Below, in pieces: positions 10,287 through 20,800 of a stretch of DNA of 64,000 nucleotides. The notes under the pieces were generated by a model. It was not told where the DNA came from. It ran no database searches and was given only the letters and a program-made list of their open reading frames with translations. Each line of letters begins with the position of its first letter. The first letter of the stretch is position 1. The translations under genes and the position numbers were made by a program. The DNA comes from Saccharomycopsis fibuligera x Saccharomycopsis cf. fibuligera (Eukaryota > Ascomycota > Saccharomycetes > Ascoideales > Saccharomycopsidaceae): positions 496,001 through 560,000 of the forward strand of contig CP012813.1 in the NCBI GenBank assembly GCA_001936135.1, written 5' to 3'.

Positions 10287-11522
10287 TGGGTGATTAGAAT
10301 ATAAGACTGTTAATGGGTGATTGGAAAAAAGCTTAAGATAGGCTCGTTGTAAAATAAATTACTGACGAAGTTTAATGATCCAAAATTTTGTATCTTCAGT
10401 TTGAACGGCTAAGTGGCTCGAGAAGTGCCGATGAGTATCGCTTTCTCTAAATTGATGTGATACTTTCAATAAAATATCACAGTCTCTGACGTTTTCGGGA
10501 CCCTCAAAAGTAATAAAAGGTCAAATACTATGGCCTTTTTTGGCTTTGAATCAAAACTACCTTATTTTAAAACTTTGAATAAATATTATTCAGCGGAGTT
10601 AGAAGATAATAAAAAGACTGGGGTTTTAGCATTTCAGACCTTATGATTTTGTCTCGCTACTTTTTTTTTTTCTTTTTCGTCTGGTCTGCAGACGGAAAAA
10701 GAAAAATTTTCCCGCGCGCATGTCTGCAAGTATTGACAGCCATCGCTGTTGTAGCCTTCTATCACCAAGACATATTGATGATCTTGGCACCGCTTAAAAT
10801 AGAATATTCAAAACAAATATTGTTATCAAGCTAGATTGTTGTTTGTATGAGAAATGTGACGGTCGTAAGCGTTTAAAATGCAGCCTTCCTTTATTTTTAG
10901 ATGTTCAGTGCTCTGGCATGTATCCCGTCGTGTGCATCTTTTTGGTCAGTTTATTTATGTGGAGCCACCTTGTGATTGATGAAGATAAATTAAGACATAA
11001 ACCACTTTATGAGCACATTATTACATGAAATACTCCACAGTTTATTTCTGTGGTGTTTTTGTTCTACGTTCGCTAGTTTCCAAGGTTTCACTAAGGTGGT
11101 TCTGACTGAAAAATATAAATTTCTTCAAAACTAAATAGCTACATACAGAATCATATACGCAGTGCACTACCGATATATATGCTAATTTTATATATCAGTT
11201 TGTAGTATAGCGACCACTCCTACTACTAAAACCTGAAGGAATACCTCTAAAAAGTGTTGGTACCGTTAGTCTCTCCTCTAGTAGTGAGAAAAAATCATTA
11301 ACGTAAATTTAGTTTTTTTTTTTTTTTCACTTTTTTCTTTTTTTTCACACACAATATCGATTTATTATTTCTATATGAACGATACACAATGTAATCTTAT
11401 AAACTTATCTATATAGTATATATATATAGGAGAGATTATAGTCGCCCCATCTCGATTGCAGTCAAACATGCTATTGTATTATTCTTTTATTTCTAAAAGA
11501 CAATATGTTACCCTACAAATTA
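10287..11522. other. Promoter region of the LEU3-like gene and tRNA upstream flank
   Basis: No protein gene seen; small ORFs at 10643-10834 and 10843-11028 look like chance. Poly(T) tracts lie at 10660-10670 and 11311-11344, and TATATATATA near 11418. About 250 bp before the tRNA there is a TGTTGG word that could start a retrotransposon LTR, but I could not find a matching CA end or target duplication. Confidence 0.5.
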
Positions 11523-11595
11523 GGGCATGTGGCGTAGTTGGTAGCGCGCTCCCTTAGCATGGGAGAGGTCTTGGGTTCGATTCCCAACTTGTCCA
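11523..11595 (+). tRNA. tRNA-Ala (anticodon AGC)
   Basis: 73-nt cloverleaf without intron. The acceptor arm GGGCATG pairs with CTTGTCC (one U-U at 6-67, also seen in the yeast tRNA-Ala, and one G-U). The D arm contains GGCGTAGTTGGTAGCGCGC, the anticodon stem CTCCC/GGGAG encloses loop TTAGCAT with anticodon AGC, and the T arm contains GGTTCGATTCC within TTGGG/CCCAA pairing. The discriminator base is A. The A-box-like GGCGTAGTTGG and B-box GGTTCGATTCC are intact, and a T run (CTTTTTT) just downstream is a good RNA polymerase III terminator. Confidence 0.97.
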
Positions 11596-11830
11596 CTTTT
11601 TTACATTGTAAGTGAATTTTTTTTCGTCATTATATCTCAGACAAAATTCAATCATTATTACATATTAGAGCTGCGAGCCAAACAGATTCGAAAATACAAG
11701 TGAAGCAGTTGTTAATTAAGAGGGCAAAAATGCAAACTATTTAAAAGTCAAAAATTGATGAGAAAAGGTTAGAAAGCAAATGTGGAAACAAGAAACAAGA
11801 GGTAAAAATAGGAAACGAAGAAGCGAGCAC
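11596..11830. terminator. RNA pol III terminator of the tRNA and short spacer
   Basis: The tRNA is followed at once by a T stretch starting at 11597. The rest is AT-rich and is also the 3' flank of the permease gene, which ends convergently with the tRNA. Confidence 0.6.
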
Positions 11831-13597
11831 TTAGCACCAAAGTCTATAGACTCTATACCACCATGGCTTACTCTTCAACTTCGTCTTTTCTTCAGCCAAA
11901 TTCTGTTTCAACAAATCCACATCTTCATATCTTTTTCCGGTATCCAAATCAATATCCTTTAACTTTATATACAAGCTACTCCATGTTCTACCAGTACCAA
12001 TACGATATCCAGCCCATACCACAAGCATTAACGGAATACTTAAACAATACTGAAAAAATGCTTTAGCACTAGGTTTACTACCTAATGGAAAAATCGAAAT
12101 GTAAATTTCACCAACAATTAATAATGTCGTCAAGACGCAACCTGCCACTGAGCCCCAAATTCCCAATTGTGCCTTAAACCCTAATTCTTCAACACTGCGG
12201 CCTTGTGCTCTCAAGGCTAACCTGAACCGCACATGAGAAAAGCAAATGCTTGACCAAGTGAAGAATGAGCTAATGGAACAAAGGGAAAAGAACCAGTTAA
12301 AAACTTCACTTTCATTAGATGAACCAACCACAAAACATAAGAGCCCAACCACAAAAGAAATCAAAATCCCTACTAATGGTCTGCCTTCTTTGTCAATATA
12401 TGCACAAATTTCAGGCAATTGGCCAGCAGCTCCAAGTGATTGAATGACTCTTGATGATGCATAAACGCAAGAATTAGCAACAGATATTACTGCTACCAAG
12501 ATAACCACATTCATGAAATTGGAAACTTGAGAACCGAATTTACTGCCGGTGTTACTTAGGGCAATGACGAATGGTGAAGCTGTAATATCACTGTCGTTGG
12601 AGCCACCAAGGAGTCTTTCATCAGTATATGGAACAAGACAACCAATGACAACAATGGTGGTTATGTAAAAGAGTGCAATTCTCCAGAAAACCTGCTTAGT
12701 GGCTCTAGTAATTGCTGTTGGAGAGGTGGACTCAGCAGCCGTCAAAATAACAAGTTCAGTACCCCCAAATGAAAAAGCAGCAGAGATAAATGTGTTACAA
12801 ATTGATTTGAATACCGGCTTGGCAAAACTTCCTGGATTGTGCCAATATTGTGTACCAATGTAGCCATTAGTATTACCGGGGGCACCGCCGCAAATTATGA
12901 CGATACCAATGATGATAAATATGGTGATAGCAATTACTTTTATTATAGATAGTATGAATTCTGATTCGCCATAAGCACGTACTCCAAACAAGTTCAACAA
13001 GACCACAAGCACATAGAAGATTGCGACCCAAGCAACAGGGTTAATATCGCTCCAATACCTAATTGTCAAAGCGCACCCAATAAGCTCTGAGGGAAATGAA
13101 ATCAACCAAGCTAAAGCGTAATTGGAAGCCACCGTGAATCCAATTGCAGGATCCAAGAATCTCGAAACATGAGTAGCGAAAGAACCCGAAGTGGGATATG
13201 CCACCGATAATTCAGCAGCCGCATGAACCACGCAAAAGATTGCAAATCCCACAAGACAAAACCCAACAAGTGTAGCCCCAGGCCCACTGCTGAGAGTATA
13301 TCCTAGACCAATGAAAAGACCTGATCCCAATGTCCCACCAATGGAGATCATTTGCAAATGACGTTGTTTGAGTCGTTGTTTGAGCGGCTGATGAGCAAGG
13401 ATATAGTTGCGGCGCTGATAATCATCTTTGAGAGATGCTAAGTATGCTTCATCGTACTGTACTGGTTGACGTTTAAAAGTGCTTGCAAAACGAGAAAATG
13501 TTGATTGGTTGTTAGTATTGCTGTTTTTGGCGGTGGTGACTGGAGCAGATGCCTCAAAGCTGGTCAGCTGGATCACTTGATCCTTACTGTCGGACAT
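11831..13597 (-). CDS. Amino-acid permease, Gap1/YAT family, 588 residues
   Basis: Plasma-membrane proton symporter for amino acids with twelve predicted spans. The cytosolic N-terminus is about 80 residues and ends with QRHLQMISIGGTLGSGLF, the first-span signature of the fungal amino-acid permease family (GTLGSGLF at 88-95). Later signatures are AELSVAYPTSGSFATHVSRFLDP, NLFGVRAYGESEF and FSFGGTELVILTAAES. The C-terminus ends WYRVYRLWC, the aromatic-Trp-Cys end that is palmitoylated in Gap1-type permeases. The start ATG at 13597 gives the family length. It resembles the broad-range Gap branch more than specific permeases, but substrate range cannot be read from sequence. A GATAAG word (13626-13631) lies close upstream, the type bound by nitrogen-regulating GATA factors. 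Confidence 0.9.
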   Translation of the reverse strand: MSDSKDQVIQLTSFEASAPVTTAKNSNTNNQSTFSRFASTFKRQPVQYDEAYLASLKDDYQRRNYILAHQPLKQRLKQRHLQMISIGGTLGSGLFIGLGYTLSSGPGATLVGFCLVGFAIFCVVHAAAELSVAYPTSGSFATHVSRFLDPAIGFTVASNYALAWLISFPSELIGCALTIRYWSDINPVAWVAIFYVLVVLLNLFGVRAYGESEFILSIIKVIAITIFIIIGIVIICGGAPGNTNGYIGTQYWHNPGSFAKPVFKSICNTFISAAFSFGGTELVILTAAESTSPTAITRATKQVFWRIALFYITTIVVIGCLVPYTDERLLGGSNDSDITASPFVIALSNTGSKFGSQVSNFMNVVILVAVISVANSCVYASSRVIQSLGAAGQLPEICAYIDKEGRPLVGILISFVVGLLCFVVGSSNESEVFNWFFSLCSISSFFTWSSICFSHVRFRLALRAQGRSVEELGFKAQLGIWGSVAGCVLTTLLIVGEIYISIFPLGSKPSAKAFFQYCLSIPLMLVVWAGYRIGTGRTWSSLYIKLKDIDLDTGKRYEDVDLLKQNLAEEKTKLKSKPWWYRVYRLWC

Positions 13598-14985
13598 TTA
13601 GCTTTTTAGTGTTTGAATTTACCTTGATAAGCAACGACACGAATTCAAGCAGTGAGTGTTTTTGGGGAACTTATTTTTTTCTTTTTTTGTTGGCAATATT
13701 CCTTTAAGAGCGTTGTCTCAGATATGGTGCGGCGGTACAAAAAACGAGCAGCAGAATACTAAATGAAACAGTTATATTGAGTAGGAAGTGAGAAGGTGAA
13801 ATAAATTCAACAATTCCCTCAAAAAAGTTGATAGAAAAACAGAAGAGGAATCTGTGATGAAAAACGGTTCCTGAGAATGTATCGTGTTTAAATATTGTGC
13901 AAGAAAGATCTATTTTACCAAGAAAAATTGTGGGAACTAAACAAAACTTTAGGAAAGGGAACGCCGCTCTAGCCGTATGGTTCTGCACTGTGATGTTAAA
14001 TTATGCAACCACTGTGGCGCTCCCTTGGCGCTATAGATTTGCCCTGAAAAATATGTAATATGGACAACTTGAGGTATTGCAGGGGGACAGTTACAGTAAT
14101 TTGCAACTGATGAAGCAAAGACAGCGATGGTTGAATCACATAGTGGTTTAAGGCTTCGGCCGTTTTTTTTCTTTCTTTTTTCTCTGGGTATATATCTTGG
14201 GGTTACGAAAGGCTCGAGCAAGATTTATTTGTGTGTCCATACTTTGTCGTGTCATGCCAGGAAACAAAAATCCGATGGGTACATTGCCTATGCTGGCCAC
14301 AATAGCTGCCAAGCTCGCCTAACCCGGCATCAGAGCGAAACTAACAGTGGTGCTAAAACTTGAAAAGATTACACAGAATCATCAACTAAGGCTACACTAA
14401 ATAGCAAATAGTGACAAAACTGGTAGTTCAAACGCCCTAAAAATCACATAGCGAAGCGGTTCAAAAGTACCACAGACTTTTCTTGGGAGCTAGCGAACTA
14501 TAGCTGCAGTTTTTTCCTTGGGGACTGTAAGTGTTAAATAAGCTCCAAATTGTTATATTATAAATAGCTGCATACTTTTCGGTTAATTTGCTTACGCCGC
14601 CTTTGAATTTTCAATAATATTCGTTTGTATAAATGGCCCTTTGTTCCACTAACAATCTACAATATTGAAAACCAGTCTTTGTCCAACTGTAATACAGAGT
14701 TAAAAGCAAAGTCGTAAATAAGTAAATAATAGATATAAAAATAAAAGCAACCATAAGTACACACTAGATAGATATAATAACCTAAATAATCATAAAAAGT
14801 TTTTGAAAAAATAAAACTGATACAAAAGAGAAAAAAAAAAAACAACACGCCAAATTAATAACAGGAGAAAAAAAAATTACCTCAAACATCAATCAGAAAA
14901 ACCTCTGATGGTAGTAAACTCTAAATAAAATCTAAGGGCAGTAGCAATCTAAACAAGATTTGCAAAGCTCAATTTTACAACAACA
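13598..14985. other. Permease promoter and ALD5-like 3' flank
   Basis: 1.4 kb without a credible gene. GATAAG lies at 13626-13631 close to the permease start. GC-containing words such as GCCGCTCTAGCCG (13962-13974) and CTTCGGCCG (about 14154-14162) resemble CGG-triplet sites of zinc-cluster regulators, but no specific factor is recognised. Short ORFs at 13704-13988, 13949-14221 and 14127-14363 overlap on both strands and look like chance. Confidence 0.5.
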
Positions 14986-16485
14986 TCACTCTTTCTTTGA
15001 TTCAATCTTGATTCTCACAGCTTTCACTTGAGTATAATTATCCAAAGCTTCTGCTCCCATCTCTTTACCAATTCCTGATTGGTTATAGCCACCAAATGGC
15101 ACCATTGGATGGAATGCGTTGTAAGTGTTGACCCACACTGTACCAGCCTTCAATCTGTTGGAAACATCCACTGCCTTGTTAACGTCAGTGGTATGAAGTC
15201 CTGCAGCCAATCCATACTCAGAATTATTAGCCATTTCAATAACTTCATCCACAGTCTTGAACTTGGTAACTGTGACCACTGGGCCAAAAATTTCTTCTTT
15301 AACAATACGCATATCTTCTTCCACATCACTGAAAATCGTTGGCTTGATGAAGTATCCCTTACCCTCGACTCGTTCACCACCAGTGATAAGTTTAGCACCT
15401 TCTTGTTGACCTAACTTGACATAGTCCAAAATTTTGTCTACCTGCATTTGTGAAGTTTGTGCACCTTGGAAAACCTCTTCGTCAAATGGGTTACCAACCT
15501 TTACTGCAAGTGCATCTTTCTTGAAGGCTTCGAGCACTTTGTCGTAAATCCCTTCTTGCACATAAACACGAGATCCAGCACAGCACACTTCGCCCGAGTT
15601 GTAAAAAATACCAAAACTGATATTAGCCACTGCAGTGCTAACGTCAGCATCGTTAAACACAATGTTTGGTGACTTCCCACCTAATTCCAAAGTGACTTTC
15701 TTCAAATTACTTTCAGCGGCATTCTTCATAATAACACGGCCAGTAGCAGTGGAACCAGTGAAAGCAATCTTTTTGATTTTTGGATGCAAAGTGATAGCAG
15801 AACCAGCAGTTGGGCCAAACCCAGAAATTACGTTCAATACACCTTTTGGAAATCCTGCTTCTTGAGTAAGTTTGGCAATGTAAAGGGCACTCAATGGTGT
15901 GGTTTCAGCAGTTTTTAAAACCACAGTGTTGCCGGTAGCCAAAGCAGGAGCAATTTTCCAAGCCATCATCAATGCTGGAAAGTTCCATGGGATAATTTGC
16001 CCACATACTCCCAATGGTTCTCTGCGAGAATAAGTGAAGTGGGAGCTACCAGTTTCAATGAGCTTGCCGAACACTTTATCGCACCAACCGGCGCTAGATC
16101 TGATATAGTCTGCCACTAATTGGATATCGCCACGGGATAATTGGATAGCTTTACCATTGTCCAAAGTTTCGATTGAAGCAATGAGTTCCTTGTTTTTTTC
16201 AATCAATTCTGCCAACTTGTACAAGTACTTGCCTCTGACTGCAGGGTCCTCTGTGGCCCAAGTGGTGGTATTGAAAGCTGTCTCCGCAGCGTCAACAGCG
16301 GCATCCACATCTTCAGCAAAACCTTCATAAACTTCGGTGATGACTTCTTCAGTAGAAGGGTCAATCACAGGGAAAGTTTTACCAGTTTTGGATTTGACAA
16401 ACTCGCCGTTGATGAAAAGGCCTGTTGGCTGCTCGTATTTCAAGCCGTTTGGAAGGGTGATATTGACAGAGAGCGGGTGGGGCAT
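14986..16485 (-). CDS. ALD5: Aldehyde dehydrogenase (NAD(P)+), ALD5/ALD6 type, 499 residues
   Basis: Oxidises acetaldehyde and related aldehydes to acids. Full-length class 1/2 ALDH: PWNFP with Asn168, the nucleotide-binding FTGST at 242-246, the general base Glu267 in LELGGKSPN and the nucleophile Cys301 in GEVCCAGSR, then EEIFGPVV and the C-terminal [15 protein letters not shown]. There is no N-terminal mitochondrial leader: the protein begins [20 protein letters not shown], so a cytosolic location is likely. The sequence resembles the Candida Ald5-type proteins most closely from memory. The upstream region contains three GTGGGG words and a TATATA, suggesting Mig1-type glucose repression. 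The neighbour on the right, VRL1, is divergent. Confidence 0.92.
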   Translation of the reverse strand: MPHPLSVNITLPNGLKYEQPTGLFINGEFVKSKTGKTFPVIDPSTEEVITEVYEGFAEDVDAAVDAAETAFNTTTWATEDPAVRGKYLYKLAELIEKNKELIASIETLDNGKAIQLSRGDIQLVADYIRSSAGWCDKVFGKLIETGSSHFTYSRREPLGVCGQIIPWNFPALMMAWKIAPALATGNTVVLKTAETTPLSALYIAKLTQEAGFPKGVLNVISGFGPTAGSAITLHPKIKKIAFTGSTATGRVIMKNAAESNLKKVTLELGGKSPNIVFNDADVSTAVANISFGIFYNSGEVCCAGSRVYVQEGIYDKVLEAFKKDALAVKVGNPFDEEVFQGAQTSQMQVDKILDYVKLGQQEGAKLITGGERVEGKGYFIKPTIFSDVEEDMRIVKEEIFGPVVTVTKFKTVDEVIEMANNSEYGLAAGLHTTDVNKAVDVSNRLKAGTVWVNTYNAFHPMVPFGGYNQSGIGKEMGAEALDNYTQVKAVRIKIESKKE

Positions 16486-17833
16486 TGTTAATCGATGGAT
16501 ATTGGTAATTTGTCAAAGGGTTGGAAAAGGAAACTAAAGACGAGGATAGAGAAGTAACGATGATGAAGAAATGAACAAATAGAAGTGAATAGTTTTAGAA
16601 GGTTTGAGTAAATAGTATAATGGATTAGCACCAGTGCACTGTAGTATGTAAAATGATTCAAGACAGCCTTTAGCGAGCATCGAAGAAATACGAAGGGCAG
16701 ATGGGCGGAATATATAGGACGGAGGGCTTACCCTGTGGGGAAATGGTGGGCGGAAGGCAATCATCGGTGGGGAAGCGAGGTGGGGCATCCGTAGACAGAA
16801 AGGATGATTCCCCAACGGCTGAAACCATCTCGACTTGCAAAGCAGCAGCTACAACAATAGTGACAAGACGCTGCAGTGCTAAGAAAACAACGTTCCACTG
16901 CTCCAGAACTGAACCTAAAAGCCCCTCCGGAGAATAGTTGCTGTTGGGGCTCAAATGAAGATGATCTGTGCTTGGAAGGAGTAATTCATCTTAACAGTAA
17001 AATGCGATTCACCCGCTGCTGCAGCATAACCTTTGTTGTCATAATCGCCACCATCATCGTTATCCATACTTGTCTGTGAAATTACTCCTCCTCCAAGTTC
17101 CTCTTTTCCAGTTGAAAACTGCCGGGGCGATGATCAACCTTGACCATTCTTTAAGTGACGCCAAATCAGTGCGTTTGGGATTCCTGTTGGCCGTGGAAAG
17201 CGGTGTCCGCTGGCTTCGTTGTTTTGACTTCACATCCACCAGTACCCATTATAGACTGCTAAGATCCTTTTGCTATAGTATAGTATAGCTACAGTTATGA
17301 CTGTAATCATTCAACAAAGCAAAAATCCCGGGGCGTTATACTGTGCCATACCGTTTTTTAATTATTTTTTCTTTACAGCGGTGCCTGCTAGTAGCCGTTT
17401 GTTCCCCCCAGGCTCTGAGGTCACTCGCAAGATGAAAAACAAACGCCAGACAACACGAAGTGAAGAAACGAAACTCAAACAAGACTCATTCAGTGTTTCC
17501 GTAAACTGATAAACTTAGATCAGCAGCAGTACAAAAAACCGTTTTTTTGAGTATTTTGCACCACAGACACGGGTCTTTGATTTGAAGCATGAAGCATATC
17601 ACGAGACCATAAAATGACTGTTACATTACATAAGCATGATACATCGCTCACAACCGGGATCCAGGAAATGCTCCAGTGACTGCAATACAGAAATCGATAG
17701 TGGAGCGATAGAAGCTAATCGCCAGACTGTTTCAGCGGCTCATCAGCTATGGTACTATTGCATCAACGACAATATTTACCCACAACCCCGGTAGACCATT
17801 AGAACCACACTTCTCCAGCAATGCAATTATACT
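16486..17833. other. Divergent promoter region between ALD5-like gene and VRL1
   Basis: 1.35 kb, more GC-rich than other spacers. It holds the clustered GTGGGG boxes listed separately and a TATATA at 16711-16716. ORFs of 60-94 codons on both strands here overlap and are not supported. Confidence 0.5.
16735..16785. promoter_or_regulatory. Cluster of three GTGGGG (Mig1-like) boxes
   Basis: GTGGGG occurs at 16735-16740, 16767-16772 and 16780-16785, all on the plus strand within 51 bp and 250-300 bp upstream of the aldehyde dehydrogenase start. Mig1-type repressors bind SYGGGG, usually next to AT-rich DNA, and only the first is followed by A-rich sequence. Glucose repression of this gene is an inference. 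Confidence 0.4.
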
Positions 17834-20800
17834 ATGTCCCCCTCCAGTAGCTCATCTTTGTCCAGTGAGCCCTTTGTCAATGGCGCTTCAGTCACCAGCA
17901 GCTCATCTGCTAACAACGGTAACAGTAGTACCTCCAATATAAATACCAATTCTGCCAGCAGTCCTTTCCTCCAATTCAAGCTCATCAACCCATTCTTGAA
18001 TGCTGTTTTCGCCACCAATGACCCATTAAAGTCCGGTTTGAAGGACATCTACCTTTCGTTGCTCCAAGACCCTTTTTCATTCGCCTTTCTTGTCCCCAGC
18101 ACTCATATACTTCTCAACCACATTGATAGCGTTTCTGGCCTACCGTATCGCGACTTGTGTTTCAAGCAGGACTTCCTCAAAGATCATATCCTCGATCTAC
18201 GGCACCACAACCACTACATCACCCGCAGTGCCAACATTTCTGCTATTCTTAATACCAAAAAACCCAAATCTTTTAAAACTGTCAGCAATAAAGAAGTTTT
18301 GCTTAAACGCAACGAGATCATCCTAAACAGTGGCGATGACCAAACTGATACAAGCAGGAACAATAGCATAGCAGACCGTTTATTACGAATTAAAGTCTCT
18401 CAAATTGAACTTTTCATTAACTTTAATACTTTCTTCCCAAAAAATTCAGAATTTCTCTTGATACATATAGATCAGCCTCTCGTGGGCTTCTCGATGCCGG
18501 AAACTATGTACCGGCATCTCAGTTTGTTACACTCTTCACCATCGGCAACACCAACTCATAGCAGAAATTCTTCGTACAGTAACGTAATTCTGACCGCCAC
18601 TAAAAACGGCTATAATTTCAATACCTTTATTGAAAAAGATACCCCATTGAAAGCTTCCTTTCCAAGCGCCGCTGGCGCCGCTAGTGCTCTTGAATTAGAG
18701 CAGCCAAAAGTGACCTATACCCAGCTCACCGGCCGTTTTCCATTAATAAAACAGCTAATTGGTGAAGATTTTCTGCATTTGTTCAAAAACTTTGTCATTG
18801 AAAGCATAAATGACCCACGTGAAATTTTAATGGTTTACAAAGAGACCATCAACCAATCTGCATTAATTTTCAAGTCTCTCGATGAGCAAATAATTGCTGC
18901 AATTATCGACTATGATCCCGCCATTGATCTCAACCGCTGTATCTATGATTATGTTGAGCTCAATTTGTTCGATAAAGTATGGAACCAATTGAAAAAGGTG
19001 CATAACAGGCAAAGGATAAATAGTGCCAATGATAATGAGCAATTGCTTACTAACGAAATATACCATCAACTTCAGAGCCTCTCAATTACTCAAGTGGGTT
19101 TATTTGACGATTCACCAATTAATCCTGCTAAGGATCAAAAACAGTTGATAATTCTTCTTGGTAAGATTGCTGCTGCAGTGAAAGTTTTTCAAAACTTGCC
19201 GCTTGCTAATAGCTATGCTGAAAAATCGAAAATTTTGCTTGAAACAATCAATGAACTAACCAAGTCTGTATCTCTCAATGACTATACTAGCGCGCCTAGC
19301 CTCGATGTTAATGCGGACATGTTAGTAGCTCTTATGGTGCTAGTAGTGATACAGTCCAAAGTCGAACATATTGAAGTGCATTTGGAATACATAAAAAATT
19401 TTTCCTACAAAAATACAGAAATTGGCTTCATGGGCTACGCCATTTCGACTTTAGATGCAGTACTTTTTCACTTGCAAAATAAAGAAAATTTGATACCATT
19501 AATTGAATGCTCGGGTAAAAATGCAAAGCTATGGGATATAATCAAAGCTAAAGACTTGGTGCAATTGAACAATTTCATTAGCGAGCAACTTGACGCTATT
19601 ACCACCAGCGTAAAAGGTGAAGCTCAGTTTTTGCCAATGGAAAATTGTTTCAAGGCCATAACTAACCAGGGTGAATCATGTCTCATGCTAGCCATAAAAT
19701 ATGCAAATTACGAAGTTTTTAAGACTTTGATTGATCACGAACACATATTCCCATTAGAAGATATCTTGTACGATTTTGACAACACAGGCACCACTCTCTT
19801 GCAATGCGCAGTTATATCCGAAAAAAATTCTGTTGCTGATGAGCTTGTGCTGATTATTTCCTCATCGGCTTCCATAGCGGAACAAATAGAGTATTATAAT
19901 TCAAGAGACGCTCATCACGGCCGCAATGTGGGTCATTATTTGTTTCACTATGAGCAGCTTTTGGACAAAATAGGTCTATTTATTAATTGGACAGACAAGG
20001 ATAACATTAATAATCATACTCCATTAATGTCATTATGCCGTAACTATGATATCAACAATTACGATACTTTGATCAGTAACGTTTTCAAAATTGTTGACCA
20101 ATGGTACAGGTTGCAACCAAATGGTAGAAAATTCAGCTACTTGGATCATATTGATAACAAAGGGAATACATTATTGCACATTTTAAAGAATAATTTACAG
20201 TTGGTGCTCGATAAGGACCTTATAAATGTAAATGAGTTCAACTATAAAAACTACTCACCATTGGAGCTATTCATCAAGTACTATCGCATAGACAACATTA
20301 AAGAAATTCTTCAAGATTCAAGGCTTAACTTACATAAAACTGATCCAAGAACGTTTTTGACTATTTTGGATTTTGTCAAAATGTCAAGCACGTCGAATAG
20401 CAACGCCAAAGGTAACAACGGCAACACAGAAGTCAACGAGATTGAAAGACTAATTGATGGGTACTGCTTAAAAGAGTCTTTTCCGCTAGTGGATGGCAAA
20501 AAGTTTGGAATTTTACGCGCAAAGCTAGATAATAACCAATGGGGATTCATTATTAAAGGTATGATTGTGAAAAAGCTTGAAAATGATCACAAGAAGCTAA
20601 AAATTTATCATTATGCAAACTACCATTCCTTGTGCGATTTTCGTGATTTAATTCGTCTTTTACATATTGAGTACCCAGTTAGTTCTTTGCCAATTGCTTA
20701 CTTGATGGAGTGTTTTGCTAAGCTAAACTTAACGGAATTTGCGTTCTTCAATTTCAACAAGCTCAAGATCAATGAGCTTGTATTTAAACTTAACATATTC

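Noticed and set aside
11257-11522. Possible solo LTR of a Ty1/copia element upstream of the tRNA-Ala (starts TGTTGG)
   Set aside because: No convincing CA terminus, internal promoter structure or target-site duplication was found. A repeat search of the genome would decide.
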